Both the position numbers and the translations under genes were made by a program. The notes under the pieces were generated by a model. The model was not told the DNA's origin, did not search any database, and was given only the letters and a program-made list of their open reading frames with translations. Shown piece by piece: positions 33,886-42,497 of a stretch of DNA of 54,009 nt. Position 1 is the first letter of the stretch; every line of letters starts with the position of its first letter. The stretch is from Parcubacteria group bacterium. Its GTDB lineage: Bacteria > Patescibacteriota > Patescibacteriia > Patescibacteriales > GWC2-42-12. The stretch covers positions 1 through 54,009 of the forward strand of contig JACPHD010000034.1 of the NCBI GenBank assembly GCA_016188785.1, in the 5' to 3' direction.

Positions 33886-33960
33886 TGGTGCTCCCGGGGG
33901 GAATCGAACCCTCATCGCGGCCTTAGAAGGGCCTTGTTCTATCCATTGAACTACGGGAGC
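33886..33960 (-). tRNA. tRNA-Arg (anticodon UCU)
   Basis: Acceptor GCTCCCG/CGGGAGC, anticodon loop CTTCTAA, A73, encoded CCA. The anticodon stem has an A27-G43 mismatch and the T-stem one A-C mismatch, so it is a little weak but otherwise complete. Confidence 0.92.
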
Positions 33961-34258
33961 CTGTATTGAGCTTGTTAAAATGCCTAAAATAAAATTGCCA
34001 AACTTGGACAATAAATCAATCTTAATAATAAAAAAGCAATTTGTCAAAATCATTAACGTATAGTGCAAATCAGTCGAATAAATATAGAAATTTTAAATAT
34101 CATTCGTTTTATTCGCATTCATTCTCATGTATTCGTATTTTCATTTTACGACACCTTGCAATTTTTTACAATTTATGTTAATCTTTTTACATAATTAATA
34201 ATCGCCCCTACTCGGTTAAAGCCTTGTCGCCTTTATCTTGGTTGGGGTCAAAGCCAGC

Positions 34259-34666
34259 ATGTTAGACAAAAAAGCCAAACAAAAAATCATTAACAAGTTT
34301 AAAATCCATGAAACCGATACTGGGTCATCTCAAGTGCAAATCGCTATTTTAACCGAAGAAATCAAGCAATTAACCGAACACTTAAAAAGGCATAAACATG
34401 ACCATTCTTCCCGGCGCGGCTTATTAAAAAAAGTCAGCGAACGCCGCCGCTTATTAAAGTATCTGCAAAAAGAAGATAAAACCGCCTTTGATGAACTGGC
34501 TAAAGCCTTAAAATTAAGGATTGCCAAAAAAATGATTGAAGATGAAGAGGCTAGGCAAAAAATTGAAAATGAAATTTTAGCTAAACAAGAACTAAAAGCC
34601 GAAGCGGCCGAAGAAGCGGAAAATGAACGGGCCGAAGACCGTAAAAATAAAGAAGACGAAGAGTAA
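34259..34666 (+). CDS. rpsO: 30S ribosomal protein S15 with charged C-terminal extension
   Basis: 135 residues from the ATG at 34259. The first 89 are S15: KIHETDTGSSQVQIAILTEE, LKRHKHDHSSRRGLLKKVSERRRLL and the DELAKALKLR end. About 45 extra residues, rich in Glu, Ala and Lys, follow. S15 binds the 16S central domain and is often autoregulated; the leader has repeated GGTTAAAGCC/GGGTCAAAGCC pieces that might fold, but no known operator was identified. Upstream TTTACA and TACATA-like elements could be the promoter. Confidence 0.93.
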   Translation: MLDKKAKQKIINKFKIHETDTGSSQVQIAILTEEIKQLTEHLKRHKHDHSSRRGLLKKVSERRRLLKYLQKEDKTAFDELAKALKLRIAKKMIEDEEARQKIENEILAKQELKAEAAEEAENERAEDRKNKEDEE

Positions 34667-34669
34667 TAA

Positions 34670-34808
34670 GTATACAAATTACAAATCGGTTACGAATTTA
34701 CAAATAAATATAATCTGAATACCCCAAATAATTTGTAAATTTGTAATTGATTCGTAATTCGTATTCCTTTTATTCGTAAATTCGTAAAAAATTCGTAATT
34801 CGTATACA
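34670..34808. repeat. AT-rich spacer repeat, family C
   Basis: Three to four units of AATTTGTAAATTCGTAATT-like sequence with inverted partners between rpsO and the NYN gene. Confidence 0.65.
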
Positions 34809-34812
34809 TTAT

Positions 34813-35310
34813 ATGATAAAACACAAAGATCAGCGAGTGGGCGTCTTAGTGGACGTTTCTAATATGTATCACAGCGCTAAAAATCTTTTTAAAAAAAGAG
34901 TTAATTTCAAAGAAATCTTAAAAGAAGCCGTTTCCGGCAGAAAACTAATCCGCGCCACCGCCTATGTTATAAAAACCGAAAATGAAGAAGGCAGTGCTTT
35001 TTTTGAAGCTTTAAGCCAGCAGGGCTTTGAAGTTAAAATGAAGGATTTGCAAATTTTCGCCGGCGGCGCCAAAAAAGCCGACTGGGATGTGGGTATTTCG
35101 GTTGACGCCATCAAGCTGGCGGAGAAGTTAGACGTGGTAGTTTTAGTTACCGGCGACGGCGACTATGTGCCTTTAGTAAATTATCTGCAGAATACCAAAG
35201 GCTGTTTAGTTGAAGCCATGGCTTTCCGTCAAACCGCTTCCAGTAAACTGATTGAAGAAGTTGACGACTTTATCAATTTAAGCGAAGATAAAAAATATTT
35301 ATTAAAATAA
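34813..35310 (+). CDS. NYN-domain (LabA/DUF88-like) ribonuclease
   Basis: A 165-residue PIN-like protein. Acidic active-site positions are in VLVDVSNMYH, KADWDVGISVDAI and VLVTGDGDYVPLV, in the order expected of NYN nucleases. It probably cleaves RNA using Mg2+. The basic loop KNLFKKRVNFKE may bind substrate. Its location between rpsO and pnp suggests a role in RNA turnover or processing. Confidence 0.9.
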   Translation: MIKHKDQRVGVLVDVSNMYHSAKNLFKKRVNFKEILKEAVSGRKLIRATAYVIKTENEEGSAFFEALSQQGFEVKMKDLQIFAGGAKKADWDVGISVDAIKLAEKLDVVVLVTGDGDYVPLVNYLQNTKGCLVEAMAFRQTASSKLIEEVDDFINLSEDKKYLLK

Positions 35311-35315
35311 CTAAT

Positions 35316-35574
35316 TCACCCCTGTTAAATAAATTTGCTTCGCAAATTTACGCGGAGCGTATTTAACGGGGTTAACCGCTTGGCCGGCAGATATTTAGCA
35401 CTGTGAGCCTAACTCATAGTCTACAATTTACCGGCCAAGCAGAAGATTTTGTCATTGCGAGGAGTCCCCCACCAAAATTTGGTGGGGGACGACCGAAGCA
35501 ATCTCCGGTTAATATCCGAGTATGTGAGATTGCTTCGCTCCCCCGCAGATGCGGGGTCGCTCGCAATGACAAGT
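35316..35574. repeat. Nested palindrome cluster before pnp
   Basis: Four units in a row: ACCCCTGTTAAATA...TATTTAACGGGGT; GCTTGGCCGG...CCGGCCAAGC; and two inverted TCATTGCGAG/GAAGCAATCTC units, one holding TCCCCCACC...GGTGGGGGA and the other CCCCGCAGATGCGGGG. The same inner hairpins occur inside other hosts at 52141-52166 and in the 16S gene. Confidence 0.8.
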
Positions 35575-35582
35575 AAAAAAGT

Positions 35583-37862
35583 ATGAACAATGAACAAGTA
35601 TTTTCTGCCGACTGGCTTGGCCGCACTCTCACTATTAAAACCGGCAAATTGGCCCGCCAGGCCGACGCGGCCGTAACCGTACAATACGGCGATACCTCGG
35701 TTTTAGCTACCGTGGTTGAAGCCAAAGTTGAACGAGAAGGCATTGATTTTTTCCCGCTGATGGTTGAATTTGAAGAAAAACTCTACGCCGCCGGCATAAT
35801 TAAAGGTTCGCGCTGGATTAAGCGCGAAGGCCGTCCGTCCGACGAAGCGGTTTTAACCGGACGCATGATTGATCGCTCTATCCGGCCGCTGTTTCAAGCC
35901 GGCTCTAAAAAAGACGTACAAGTAATTATTACTGTTTTATCGGCTGACATGCAGAATGATTATGACATCATTTCTTTAATCGCGGCTTCGGCCGTTCTGT
36001 CCATCGCCGGCTTAAACTGGCGCGGGCCGATTTCCGGCGTCCGGGTGGGCCGAGTTGAAGGCAAATATGTTTTTAATCCGACTTACGCGGAAAGGGAATT
36101 AAGCGACCTGGATTTAATCGTGGTTGGCACGGACAAAAAAACCATTATGATTGAAGCCGCTAGTAAGGAGATTAAAGAAGCTGACATGCTGGAGGCCATT
36201 AAGCAAGGGCAAAATCAACTGCAAGGCGCGCTAAAACTGATTAAACGGGTTGTAGACGGCGTTAAATTGGCTGAAAAAAAACCAGTAAAAAAATTAGTTG
36301 ATCAGGTCGAGCTTACAGCCGAGGCGGAAAAAGCCAAAGTTTTTGCCCTGGCCAAGGATTGGCTTAATAAAAACATCTCGGAAATATTATTTGATAAAAC
36401 CTACTATACTAAGGGCGAACGTAAAGCCGCGGTTGACGCCATTAAAGACAGCTTAAAGCAATATTTATTTGATCAAAGCATTGGTAAAGATCTGCGGCAA
36501 CAAGCCGTGAGCCAGTTAGTTGATGAAGCGGTTGATGCCGAAGTTACACGAGCGATTTTGCGTGATAAAAAAAGAGTTGACGGCCGCCAGCTGGATGAAA
36601 TCAGGCCGCTCCTGGCTGAAGCCGGCATTTTGCCGCGTATCCACGGCTCGGGTCTGTTTAATCGCGGCGAAACCCAGGTGCTGTCCATCGTAACTTTGGG
36701 CGCGCCCGGGCTGGAGCAATCTTTAGAAGGACTGGAAGGTGTTGGCACTAAACGTTATATGCATCATTATAATTTCCCGCCCTTTTCCGTGGGCGAGGCC
36801 AAACCGTTAAGAGGCGCGGGCCGGCGCGAAATCGGCCATGGCGCTTTAGCGGAAAAGGCCCTGGCGCCGGTATTGCCGACTAAAGAAGAATTTCCCTACA
36901 CTATCCGCGTAGTTTCGGAAACTTTAGGCTCTAACGGCTCCTCTTCCATGGCCGCTACCTGCGGTTCCAGTTTAGCTTTAATGGACGCGGGCGCGCCCAT
37001 TAAAAAAGCCGTAGCCGGTATTGCCATGGGACTGGCTTCTAATGAAGACTTGAGCCGCTGGGAAGTTTTAACCGACCTGCAGGACTTAGAAGACGGCCAG
37101 GGCGGCATGGATTTTAAAATAACCGGTACGGCCGATGGCATTACGGCCATTCAATTAGACACTAAAACCGACGGACTGACTGATGAAATAATTGCTAAAA
37201 CTTTAACTCAAGGCCAAAAGGCCAGACTGGAAATTTTACAAGTCATGAATAAAGCCATAGACAAGCCCAGACCGGATCTGTCGCCTTACGCCCCACGCAT
37301 CACCAGCTTTCATATTGAACCGGACCGCATCCGCGAAGTTATCGGCACCGGCGGCAAAGTCATTAACGAAATTATCGCCGCCACCGGCGTTAGTATTGAC
37401 ATTGACGATGACGGCCTGGTCATGGTCTGCGGCACGGACGCGGCCAAATGCGAAGAAGCGGTTAACTGGATAAAAAATATTGTGCGCGACTTTGAGCCCG
37501 GCGAAATTTTTACCGGTAAAGTCGTACGCCTAATGGACTTCGGCGTTTTTGTGCAATTAACGCCAAATAAAGACGGCATGGCGCATGTTTCGGAACTGGC
37601 GCCGTACCGCATTGGCCGGCCCAGCGACTTTATAAACATCGGCGACGAAGTTACGGTAAAAATTATTGAAATAGACGACCAAGGCCGAGTCAATTTAACC
37701 CTAAAAGACCTGCCGGAAAATGAGCATCTTTGGAAAGACGGCAAAGGCAAACAAGAGGCCAGCGGCCTGCCCGGCGGACGTCCGTCTTTCGGCCACAACG
37801 GCCGAGATCACGGCGATCGCGGCAACCACCGGCCTGAACGGCGCGGCGGATTTAGGAGATAG
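35583..37862 (+). CDS. pnp: Polyribonucleotide nucleotidyltransferase (PNPase)
   Basis: A 759-residue 3'-5' phosphorolytic exoribonuclease. Two RNase PH domains flank a helical linker; the active second domain has FNRGETQ, GSNGSSSMAATCGSSLALMDAG and DLQDLEDGQGGMDFK. A KH domain (IREVIGTGGKVINEI) and an S1 domain (GKVVRLMDFGVFVQL) follow, then a short Gly/Arg-rich tail that may add RNA contact. It ends with a strong terminator 100 nt downstream. Confidence 0.96.
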   Translation: MNNEQVFSADWLGRTLTIKTGKLARQADAAVTVQYGDTSVLATVVEAKVEREGIDFFPLMVEFEEKLYAAGIIKGSRWIKREGRPSDEAVLTGRMIDRSIRPLFQAGSKKDVQVIITVLSADMQNDYDIISLIAASAVLSIAGLNWRGPISGVRVGRVEGKYVFNPTYAERELSDLDLIVVGTDKKTIMIEAASKEIKEADMLEAIKQGQNQLQGALKLIKRVVDGVKLAEKKPVKKLVDQVELTAEAEKAKVFALAKDWLNKNISEILFDKTYYTKGERKAAVDAIKDSLKQYLFDQSIGKDLRQQAVSQLVDEAVDAEVTRAILRDKKRVDGRQLDEIRPLLAEAGILPRIHGSGLFNRGETQVLSIVTLGAPGLEQSLEGLEGVGTKRYMHHYNFPPFSVGEAKPLRGAGRREIGHGALAEKALAPVLPTKEEFPYTIRVVSETLGSNGSSSMAATCGSSLALMDAGAPIKKAVAGIAMGLASNEDLSRWEVLTDLQDLEDGQGGMDFKITGTADGITAIQLDTKTDGLTDEIIAKTLTQGQKARLEILQVMNKAIDKPRPDLSPYAPRITSFHIEPDRIREVIGTGGKVINEIIAATGVSIDIDDDGLVMVCGTDAAKCEEAVNWIKNIVRDFEPGEIFTGKVVRLMDFGVFVQLTPNKDGMAHVSELAPYRIGRPSDFINIGDEVTVKIIEIDDQGRVNLTLKDLPENEHLWKDGKGKQEASGLPGGRPSFGHNGRDHGDRGNHRPERRGGFRR

Positions 37863-37965
37863 CTTCCCCCTTGTCAAAGGGGATTAGGGGGATTGTATTT
37901 GTCATTGCGACCTCCGAGCCGTAATCCATTTCCTTGATCTATCTTTTTGGTAATTACTTCATATC

Positions 37966-37996
37966 AAAACACCCCAGGAAAGGGGGTGTTTTTTTA
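37966..37996 (+). terminator. Terminator downstream of pnp
   Basis: AAAACACCCC and GGGGTGTTTT form a 10-bp stem with a T7 tract. Confidence 0.85.
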
Positions 37997-38012
37997 TCCA
38001 CATGTCAACTCA

Positions 38013-38039
38013 TTGACATTCAATAATTTGTGATATAAT
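38013..38039 (+). promoter_or_regulatory. Promoter of an unidentified structured RNA
   Basis: TTGACA, a short 15-bp spacer and TATAAT with a TGA extended -10. The next 190 nt carry no ORF but fold well. Confidence 0.65.
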
Positions 38040-38045
38040 AGAATT

Positions 38046-38232
38046 GAAACCTACTATATGTAGTTTTTATTAATTCGGCAAAGATATATAATTTTATAAA
38101 ACCGTCTTCTGACGGAAGCAAATTTCGGCTCGGTAGAACAATCGGATAGTTCAAGGATCTACTAAATCCTTAATCAGGGATCATGCCCCTGCCGGGCCTT
38201 ATTTGCTTCCGCCAATAGACGGTTTTGTTTAA
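38046..38232 (+). ncRNA. Unidentified structured non-coding RNA
   Basis: After a promoter, a coaxial set of stems can be drawn: P1 AAAACCGTCT (38098)/AGACGGTTTT (38217), P2 CGGAAGCAAAT (38113)/ATTTGCTTCCG (38201), and P3 GGCTCGG (38127)/CCGGGCC (38192). P3 encloses three hairpins: GAAC/GTTC, AAGGAT/ATCCTT and CAGGG/CCCTG. The P1 5' strand can alternatively close a local hairpin CCGTC-TTCT-GACGG, so two exclusive states exist. The 3' P1 strand is followed by TTTTGTTTAA. It does not match RNase P, SRP, 6S or tmRNA as I know them. The nearest gene downstream is convergent, so it is probably a free RNA. Confidence 0.7.
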
Positions 38233-38244
38233 TGTAATCGTATA

Positions 38245-38652
38245 TTATTTATTTAATTCTTGAATAATCTTGGTTTTAAATCTTTTGAAATAAAAAATAT
38301 ATTGTTTGATCGCAGTTTTATCTATATTTAACGCATCATTAGGAAAATACCTATATTTTCTTGAAGCTTTATATAAAGTTATATAATCATATCCCACGTC
38401 TTTTCCGACTTTTTGCATAACCGCGGAATTCATACCTATTCTTACAATACTACCTCCATTATCATATTTATCTTGATGTGCTTGCGGTGTCTCCCAGCTA
38501 CGTATTTCGAATAATGTTTTAGCGAACATCAGTGCAGAATAAAATAGTATTATTACTACCCAATCGTAATGTTTTTCTGTCTCAAGAATATTAAGTGCAA
38601 ATTCATAATTTTTTGATGCTAGTAAAAAGCATTTATTACCTTCGTATTCCAT
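38245..38652 (-). CDS. HEPN-like protein
   Basis: About 135 residues from the ATG at 38652; the longer ORF needs a TTG start inside the previous gene's stop. The helical pattern with KNYEFALNILE, WVVIILFYSALMFAKTLFE and LYKASRKYRYFP resembles HEPN domains, many of which are RNases or toxins of two-gene modules. The classic R-x4-6-H motif is not clear, so nuclease activity is uncertain. It follows a small gene on the same strand. Confidence 0.5.
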   Translation of the reverse strand: MEYEGNKCFLLASKNYEFALNILETEKHYDWVVIILFYSALMFAKTLFEIRSWETPQAHQDKYDNGGSIVRIGMNSAVMQKVGKDVGYDYITLYKASRKYRYFPNDALNIDKTAIKQYIFYFKRFKTKIIQELNK

Positions 38653-38689
38653 TTTATAATAAATTACTTTTCCAAATAAGAACGTTAAT

Positions 38690-38959
38690 CTACTGTACAA
38701 AGCATGATTCAGTATGGGTAAATAAATTTACTGATACATTGTATTTATTTTTAACCCTATCTTCAATTTCTACTATCTCCCTTTCTATTTTAGGGCTAAT
38801 TTTTTTTGTAACTACTAAAACCTCAAAAATATTTTCGTTTTTTTGTTCAACAAAAATTTTTTCTATTTCTTCGTATTCTCCTAATTTTCTATTTATATAT
38901 TCCAATATTTTTTTCTTATCAGAATCAGAAATATCTTTTTGTAATGTCTTTTTGATCAT
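38690..38959 (-). CDS. Small partner protein upstream of the HEPN-like gene
   Basis: 89 residues. N-terminal amphipathic helices, then a beta-alpha stretch FEVLVVTKKISPKIEREIVE and NVSVNLFTHTE. The pattern recalls the second half of MNT-type nucleotidyltransferase partners of HEPN proteins, but the catalytic GSxxxxD motif is absent. A two-gene HEPN module with a degenerate partner is one reading. Function not known. Confidence 0.45.
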   Translation of the reverse strand: MIKKTLQKDISDSDKKKILEYINRKLGEYEEIEKIFVEQKNENIFEVLVVTKKISPKIEREIVEIEDRVKNKYNVSVNLFTHTESCFVQ

Positions 38960-39186
38960 ATTTTTACTATCTCCCGCTAATAAGCGGTTTTGCTTTGAGC
39001 TTATTACTTTAGCACTATCTTTTTGATGATGTCAAGGTATAAGGACAACAAAAAAGCCAACCCTAAAAAGATTGTCTTTAATACAAAAAATAGAAATTTA
39101 TAAATTTTTGAGTAAGCATGGGGATACGAAGTTATTAACAGATATAATTATTATACCATCTTTAATAAAAACAAAAAAGCTATATT

Positions 39187-39646
39187 CTATAATAAACCCA
39201 GTATCTTATTCAAACAAATCGGTCTGGCATAAAAAGCCCGGCTTTTACTGCCGTGGCCGGCGCCCTTTGTTCTTGACTGAATATATATTCCCATCTCACT
39301 TTTAAGAGAAGCAAAGCCATTATTGTTGAGCGAATCACTAATCAATTCGTAATCGCTTTTCAGCTGTTTTAGCATTTCATGTTTATCAAGATCAAAATCG
39401 TCTACTCGGCATAATTTAGTTTCGACGCCCAAGGAGGTAAAAAACTCTTTCTGGAATAAACCAAATTTGAAATTCCGGATATTCTTCTTTGCTGTAAAAA
39501 TCTAAATATTTATCATCCTCCCAAACCAATTCTGTCAAATTTTCACAATCATCACTATATCCTCTGCACATCACCAAAAAAGTATTCTTAAATGGATTAA
39601 ATCTTAAAATTATTTTTGCTAAAAATGAACTTATGGTAATTTCCAT
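39187..39646 (-). pseudogene. Frameshifted MutH/Sau3AI-like nuclease fragment
   Basis: Two track ORFs overlap at 39416-39432. In the shared T-rich stretch a one-base shift joins WFIPERVF to EFFTSLGVETKLCRVDDFD, giving one protein of about 150 residues. Its C-terminus, MGIYIQSRTKGAGHGSKSRAFYAR split here for brevity as YIQSRTKG and SRAFYAR, resembles the end of MutH/Sau3AI endonucleases (YLQIRPKA...FYLKKNF). The N-terminal catalytic part is not fully visible, so the gene was probably truncated as well. Family call is moderate. Confidence 0.45.
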
Positions 39647-39665
39647 AATTTTTTATTTTAAAATT

Positions 39666-40406
39666 TTATATTTTTATATCAAAATTATTTTCCAAACTTA
39701 CTATTTCAAATGTTTTTGTGTGCCATTCGGACAACCTGTCATAATCCATAAATCGCACCCGTTGTTTTATCGGCACAAATGCGTTAAGTGCAAGCTTCCC
39801 GATATATTCCTGTTTTCTTACTTTATCCGCGACAATAAAAAAATTAGCGCTATAGTCCTGCAACTCAACAAACTTCACTAACGAGTCTTGAATGTTTGTT
39901 GAATACTCAACCTCAAAAAATACGCTTGGCATTTTTCTGGCGTTGAACCAAGACACATCAACGGTTTTTGCTTTCCGTATGATATGGTCGTAACCAAATT
40001 GGTAAAAATCTATCCGAGAACTTATCTCGCCAAGAGCTTTGCCTAAAAATTTTTTATTTTTGTCCTGACTAGGTACAAATGTCTCGTATTTTTTGAGATT
40101 GCCGATTTCTACCAGCAGTCCCTGATAATAACTGTGATTAAAAATTTCTTGCTCTGATTTTGAAATTATGCTTGTTGGAAAAATCTCTGGTGGCAGTTTA
40201 TCTTTGTACGAAAGCAATGCCCAAAGTCCTGGCTTTATTTTAAAGAAGAACCTATCGTCTTGAACTATGCGGCGAATACTCGCAAAAGGCGTTTTTGTTT
40301 TCCATTCTACACCGGAAATTTTCAAAACTTTCTGATTTAAATCACCAAGCGTTGCAAACCCGCCATTTTGTTCCATCGTTTTTATTACTGCTTCGTGTTG
40401 TTTCAT
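39666..40406 (-). CDS. HTH-nuclease protein, restriction-endonuclease-like
   Basis: 246 residues. The first 70 are a HARE-type winged helix (GGFATLGDLNQKVL, TPFASIRRIVQDD, I-KPGLWALL). The C-terminal half has a PD-(D/E)xK-like arrangement: VDVSWFNARKMPSVFFEVEYSTN with the acidic residues at the expected spacing (D...E-V-E). Such proteins occur as restriction or defence effectors. It is the gene upstream of the frameshifted MutH-like fragment; no methyltransferase is adjacent. Confidence 0.6.
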   Translation of the reverse strand: MKQHEAVIKTMEQNGGFATLGDLNQKVLKISGVEWKTKTPFASIRRIVQDDRFFFKIKPGLWALLSYKDKLPPEIFPTSIISKSEQEIFNHSYYQGLLVEIGNLKKYETFVPSQDKNKKFLGKALGEISSRIDFYQFGYDHIIRKAKTVDVSWFNARKMPSVFFEVEYSTNIQDSLVKFVELQDYSANFFIVADKVRKQEYIGKLALNAFVPIKQRVRFMDYDRLSEWHTKTFEIVSLENNFDIKI

Positions 40407-40490
40407 ATAGGTTATTTTACCATTTTTTATCTATAAAGCAATTAAGATAAATAATTAAAATCACCCTGATTTCGGCTGGACTACTAAGCA

Positions 40491-41651
40491 TTATTCTATA
40501 AACAACGGATCACTGGAATCAATCAGCTGAACTTTTACTTTGTACTGGTTTTCAAACGCCCGCTTATTGATCTTTTGCTTTTTCCATTTAATCTCATAAG
40601 CGGAAATCTTTTCGCCTTCTTTTATAATTAAATCTACCTCGCTTTTGGCCCGCGAACGCCAGAAATATAAATTTTTCTTTTGACCGTAAAGCAGATTATG
40701 CTTCATGAATTCGGCCACTACCCAATTTTCCCAAAGCTGGCCGATGTCGCTTCTTAAAGGGTTTAAAGAAAACTCGTTTAAAATCGCGTTGCGGACGCCG
40801 GTATCGTAAAAATAAATTTTATGATTTTTGGAAATTTCTTTCCGGGGGTTGGTGCTAAAAGCCGGCAAACGAAAAATCACGAAAGTTTGTTCAAGCAGAT
40901 CAAGGTATTTATCGACCGTCGCCTTGCTCATGCTAAGTCCATTTGCCAGTTCATTAACCGAAACTTCCGCGCCGGCCTGATGCGCCAGCGTCATCAGCAG
41001 TTTTTTTATAAGATCCGGAGTTTTAATCAACCCGAGCTGAAGCACATCTTTTAATAAATAATCGGAGACTAAATTCAAAAGATATTGCTGCCGGTCGCCC
41101 GACACCGCCGTTTCCGGATAGTTGCCAAAGACTAAAGATTCAAGCAGTAGCGAATTTATCTGGTTAGAAAAATTATTAATTAAAATCTTTTTATCATAAT
41201 TATCCGAATACCATGGCTGTCCGGCAATTATCTCTTTAAATAAAAACGGCGATAAAAATAATTTCTCGTTCCGTCCGGTTAAACTTTCCGCCGATTGGTT
41301 GATCAGATCAAGGCTGGAAGAACCGAGCAGAATTATTTTCTGGCTGATCGGCGCGTCATACCAGCCCTTGACGATTTGACCGGTATTTTTCAATCTTTGC
41401 GCTTCGTCAATAATTAAATATTTAGGCTGATTTAGCGTTTTCATGGCCTGTGCCGGCGCCAGCGAAGCCAAGGCCAAAAATCTATTCTTATCTACCTCAA
41501 TATCCAGATTTAAAAATACCGTCTTTTTATTATCTAAAAAATGCTTAATCAGAGTCGTTTTACCGACTTGCCGCGCGCCTAAAACTATTAAAACCTTTTG
41601 ATTATTAACTATTTTGGCTAAAATTGCTTCTGCCTGTCTTTTGATATACAT
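40491..41651 (-). CDS. AAA_14/DUF4143 ATPase
   Basis: A 386-residue relative of the 31.6-kb ATPase. Walker A LGARQVGKTT near residue 25, Walker B YLIIDEAQRL, sensor LLGSSSLDLI, an HTH (VNELANGLSMSKATVDKYL) and the DUF4143 end with WRSRAKSEVDLIIKEG...YEIKW, a PD-(D/E)xK-like E-D-ExK pattern. The start is ATG in MYIKRQAE. Upstream lies a TTGATATAC/GTATATCAA inverted repeat overlapping the start. Confidence 0.88.
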   Translation of the reverse strand: MYIKRQAEAILAKIVNNQKVLIVLGARQVGKTTLIKHFLDNKKTVFLNLDIEVDKNRFLALASLAPAQAMKTLNQPKYLIIDEAQRLKNTGQIVKGWYDAPISQKIILLGSSSLDLINQSAESLTGRNEKLFLSPFLFKEIIAGQPWYSDNYDKKILINNFSNQINSLLLESLVFGNYPETAVSGDRQQYLLNLVSDYLLKDVLQLGLIKTPDLIKKLLMTLAHQAGAEVSVNELANGLSMSKATVDKYLDLLEQTFVIFRLPAFSTNPRKEISKNHKIYFYDTGVRNAILNEFSLNPLRSDIGQLWENWVVAEFMKHNLLYGQKKNLYFWRSRAKSEVDLIIKEGEKISAYEIKWKKQKINKRAFENQYKVKVQLIDSSDPLFIE

Positions 41652-41713
41652 AAATTTATATTACATTTTATATATCTTAGTATATCAAATGATATGTCTT
41701 TTGTCAATATACA

Positions 41714-41749
41714 ATCGTATATTCTTTAATACGATATTTATGCTATAAT
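41714..41749 (+). promoter_or_regulatory. Promoter with overlapping dyad before the glycosyltransferase cassette
   Basis: TATAAT at 41744-41749 with TGC extended -10. The dyad ATCGTAT/ATACGAT (41714-41735) covers the -35 region. The predicted +1 is the A of ATGCTAAAATCC, a copy of the galT start. Confidence 0.6.
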
Positions 41750-41753
41750 GAAC

Positions 41754-41799
41754 TCATGCTAAAATCCGAAATTATACGACCATGGCCGAGTCAATCTAA
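41754..41799 (+). repeat. Chimeric fragment: galT 5' end joined to a pnp S1-domain piece
   Basis: ACTCATGCTAAAATCCGAAATTA (41754 on) equals the galT start at 44736-44757 over about 22 nt. It continues into CGACCATGGCCGAGTCAAT..TAAC, which matches pnp 37676-37699 with two mismatches. It encodes a short peptide of 27 residues if translated. Confidence 0.8.
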
Positions 41800-41801
41800 C
41801 T

Positions 41802-42491
41802 ATGAAAAAACTTTCCATAATTATACCGGTTTACAATGAGCATGAAACAATATTAAATCTCTTGGAAACGGTTAAGGCCGTAAATCTTATTAACAATCTG
41901 GAAAAAGAAATAATTATTGTTGACGATTATTCTACTGATGGCACCAGATCTCTTTTAAAAAATATTGAAAGCGAACATAAAATTTTTTATCATTATAAAA
42001 ATCAAGGCAAGGGAGCATCTGTAAAAACCGCCCTAAAAAAAGTCTCCGGTGATATAATTATTATCCAGGACGCCGACCTTGAATATAATCCTCATGAATA
42101 TAACGACTTATTAAAACCGATATTAGCCGGAGAGGCGGCCGTTGTTTACGGTTCCAGATTTCTTAAAAAACATCAGCCGCGCTACCGCTTATTTTATCAG
42201 GGCAATCTATTTTTATCTTGGTTCTTAAGTTTATTGTATGGTCAGAAAATAACTGATATTGAAACCTGTTATAAAATGATTAAACGAGAGGCGCTAGACG
42301 GCATTGTTTTAAAATCTAACCGTTTTAATTTTGAGCCGGAAATAACCGCTAAACTTTTGCGTCTCGGCCATAAAATATTAGAACTGCCAATAAGCTATCA
42401 GAGTCGCAGCTTTAGTCAGGGAAAAAAAATAAAATGGCATGACGGAATACAGGCAATTATCAGCATTATTAAATATCGTTTTTTCGATTAA
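41802..42491 (+). CDS. Family 2 glycosyltransferase (DPM1-like)
   Basis: 229 residues, GT-A fold. The nucleotide-sugar site is IIIPVYNEHE and VDDYSTDGT, the DxD metal motif is IIQDADLEYNP, and VYGSRFL plus ETCYKMIKRE follow. It resembles polyprenyl-phosphate sugar synthases, which load lipid carriers on the inner face of the membrane. The GT39-like membrane protein two genes downstream could use the product. Confidence 0.88.
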   Translation: MKKLSIIIPVYNEHETILNLLETVKAVNLINNLEKEIIIVDDYSTDGTRSLLKNIESEHKIFYHYKNQGKGASVKTALKKVSGDIIIIQDADLEYNPHEYNDLLKPILAGEAAVVYGSRFLKKHQPRYRLFYQGNLFLSWFLSLLYGQKITDIETCYKMIKREALDGIVLKSNRFNFEPEITAKLLRLGHKILELPISYQSRSFSQGKKIKWHDGIQAIISIIKYRFFD

Positions 42492-42497
42492 TACTAT

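Noticed and set aside
33688-34068. 126-residue minus-strand ORF
   Set aside because: It reads through tRNA-Arg antisense and GC palindromes and has no family-like segments.
35316-35574. CRISPR array
   Set aside because: Repeated units are palindromes of different sizes in inverted order, with no regular repeat-spacer spacing and no cas genes in the window.
38046-38232. 6S RNA or RNase P
   Set aside because: Length and the three-hairpin end do not match the 6S bubble, and the conserved RNase P core (GAGGAAAGTC-type) is absent. Left as unidentified.
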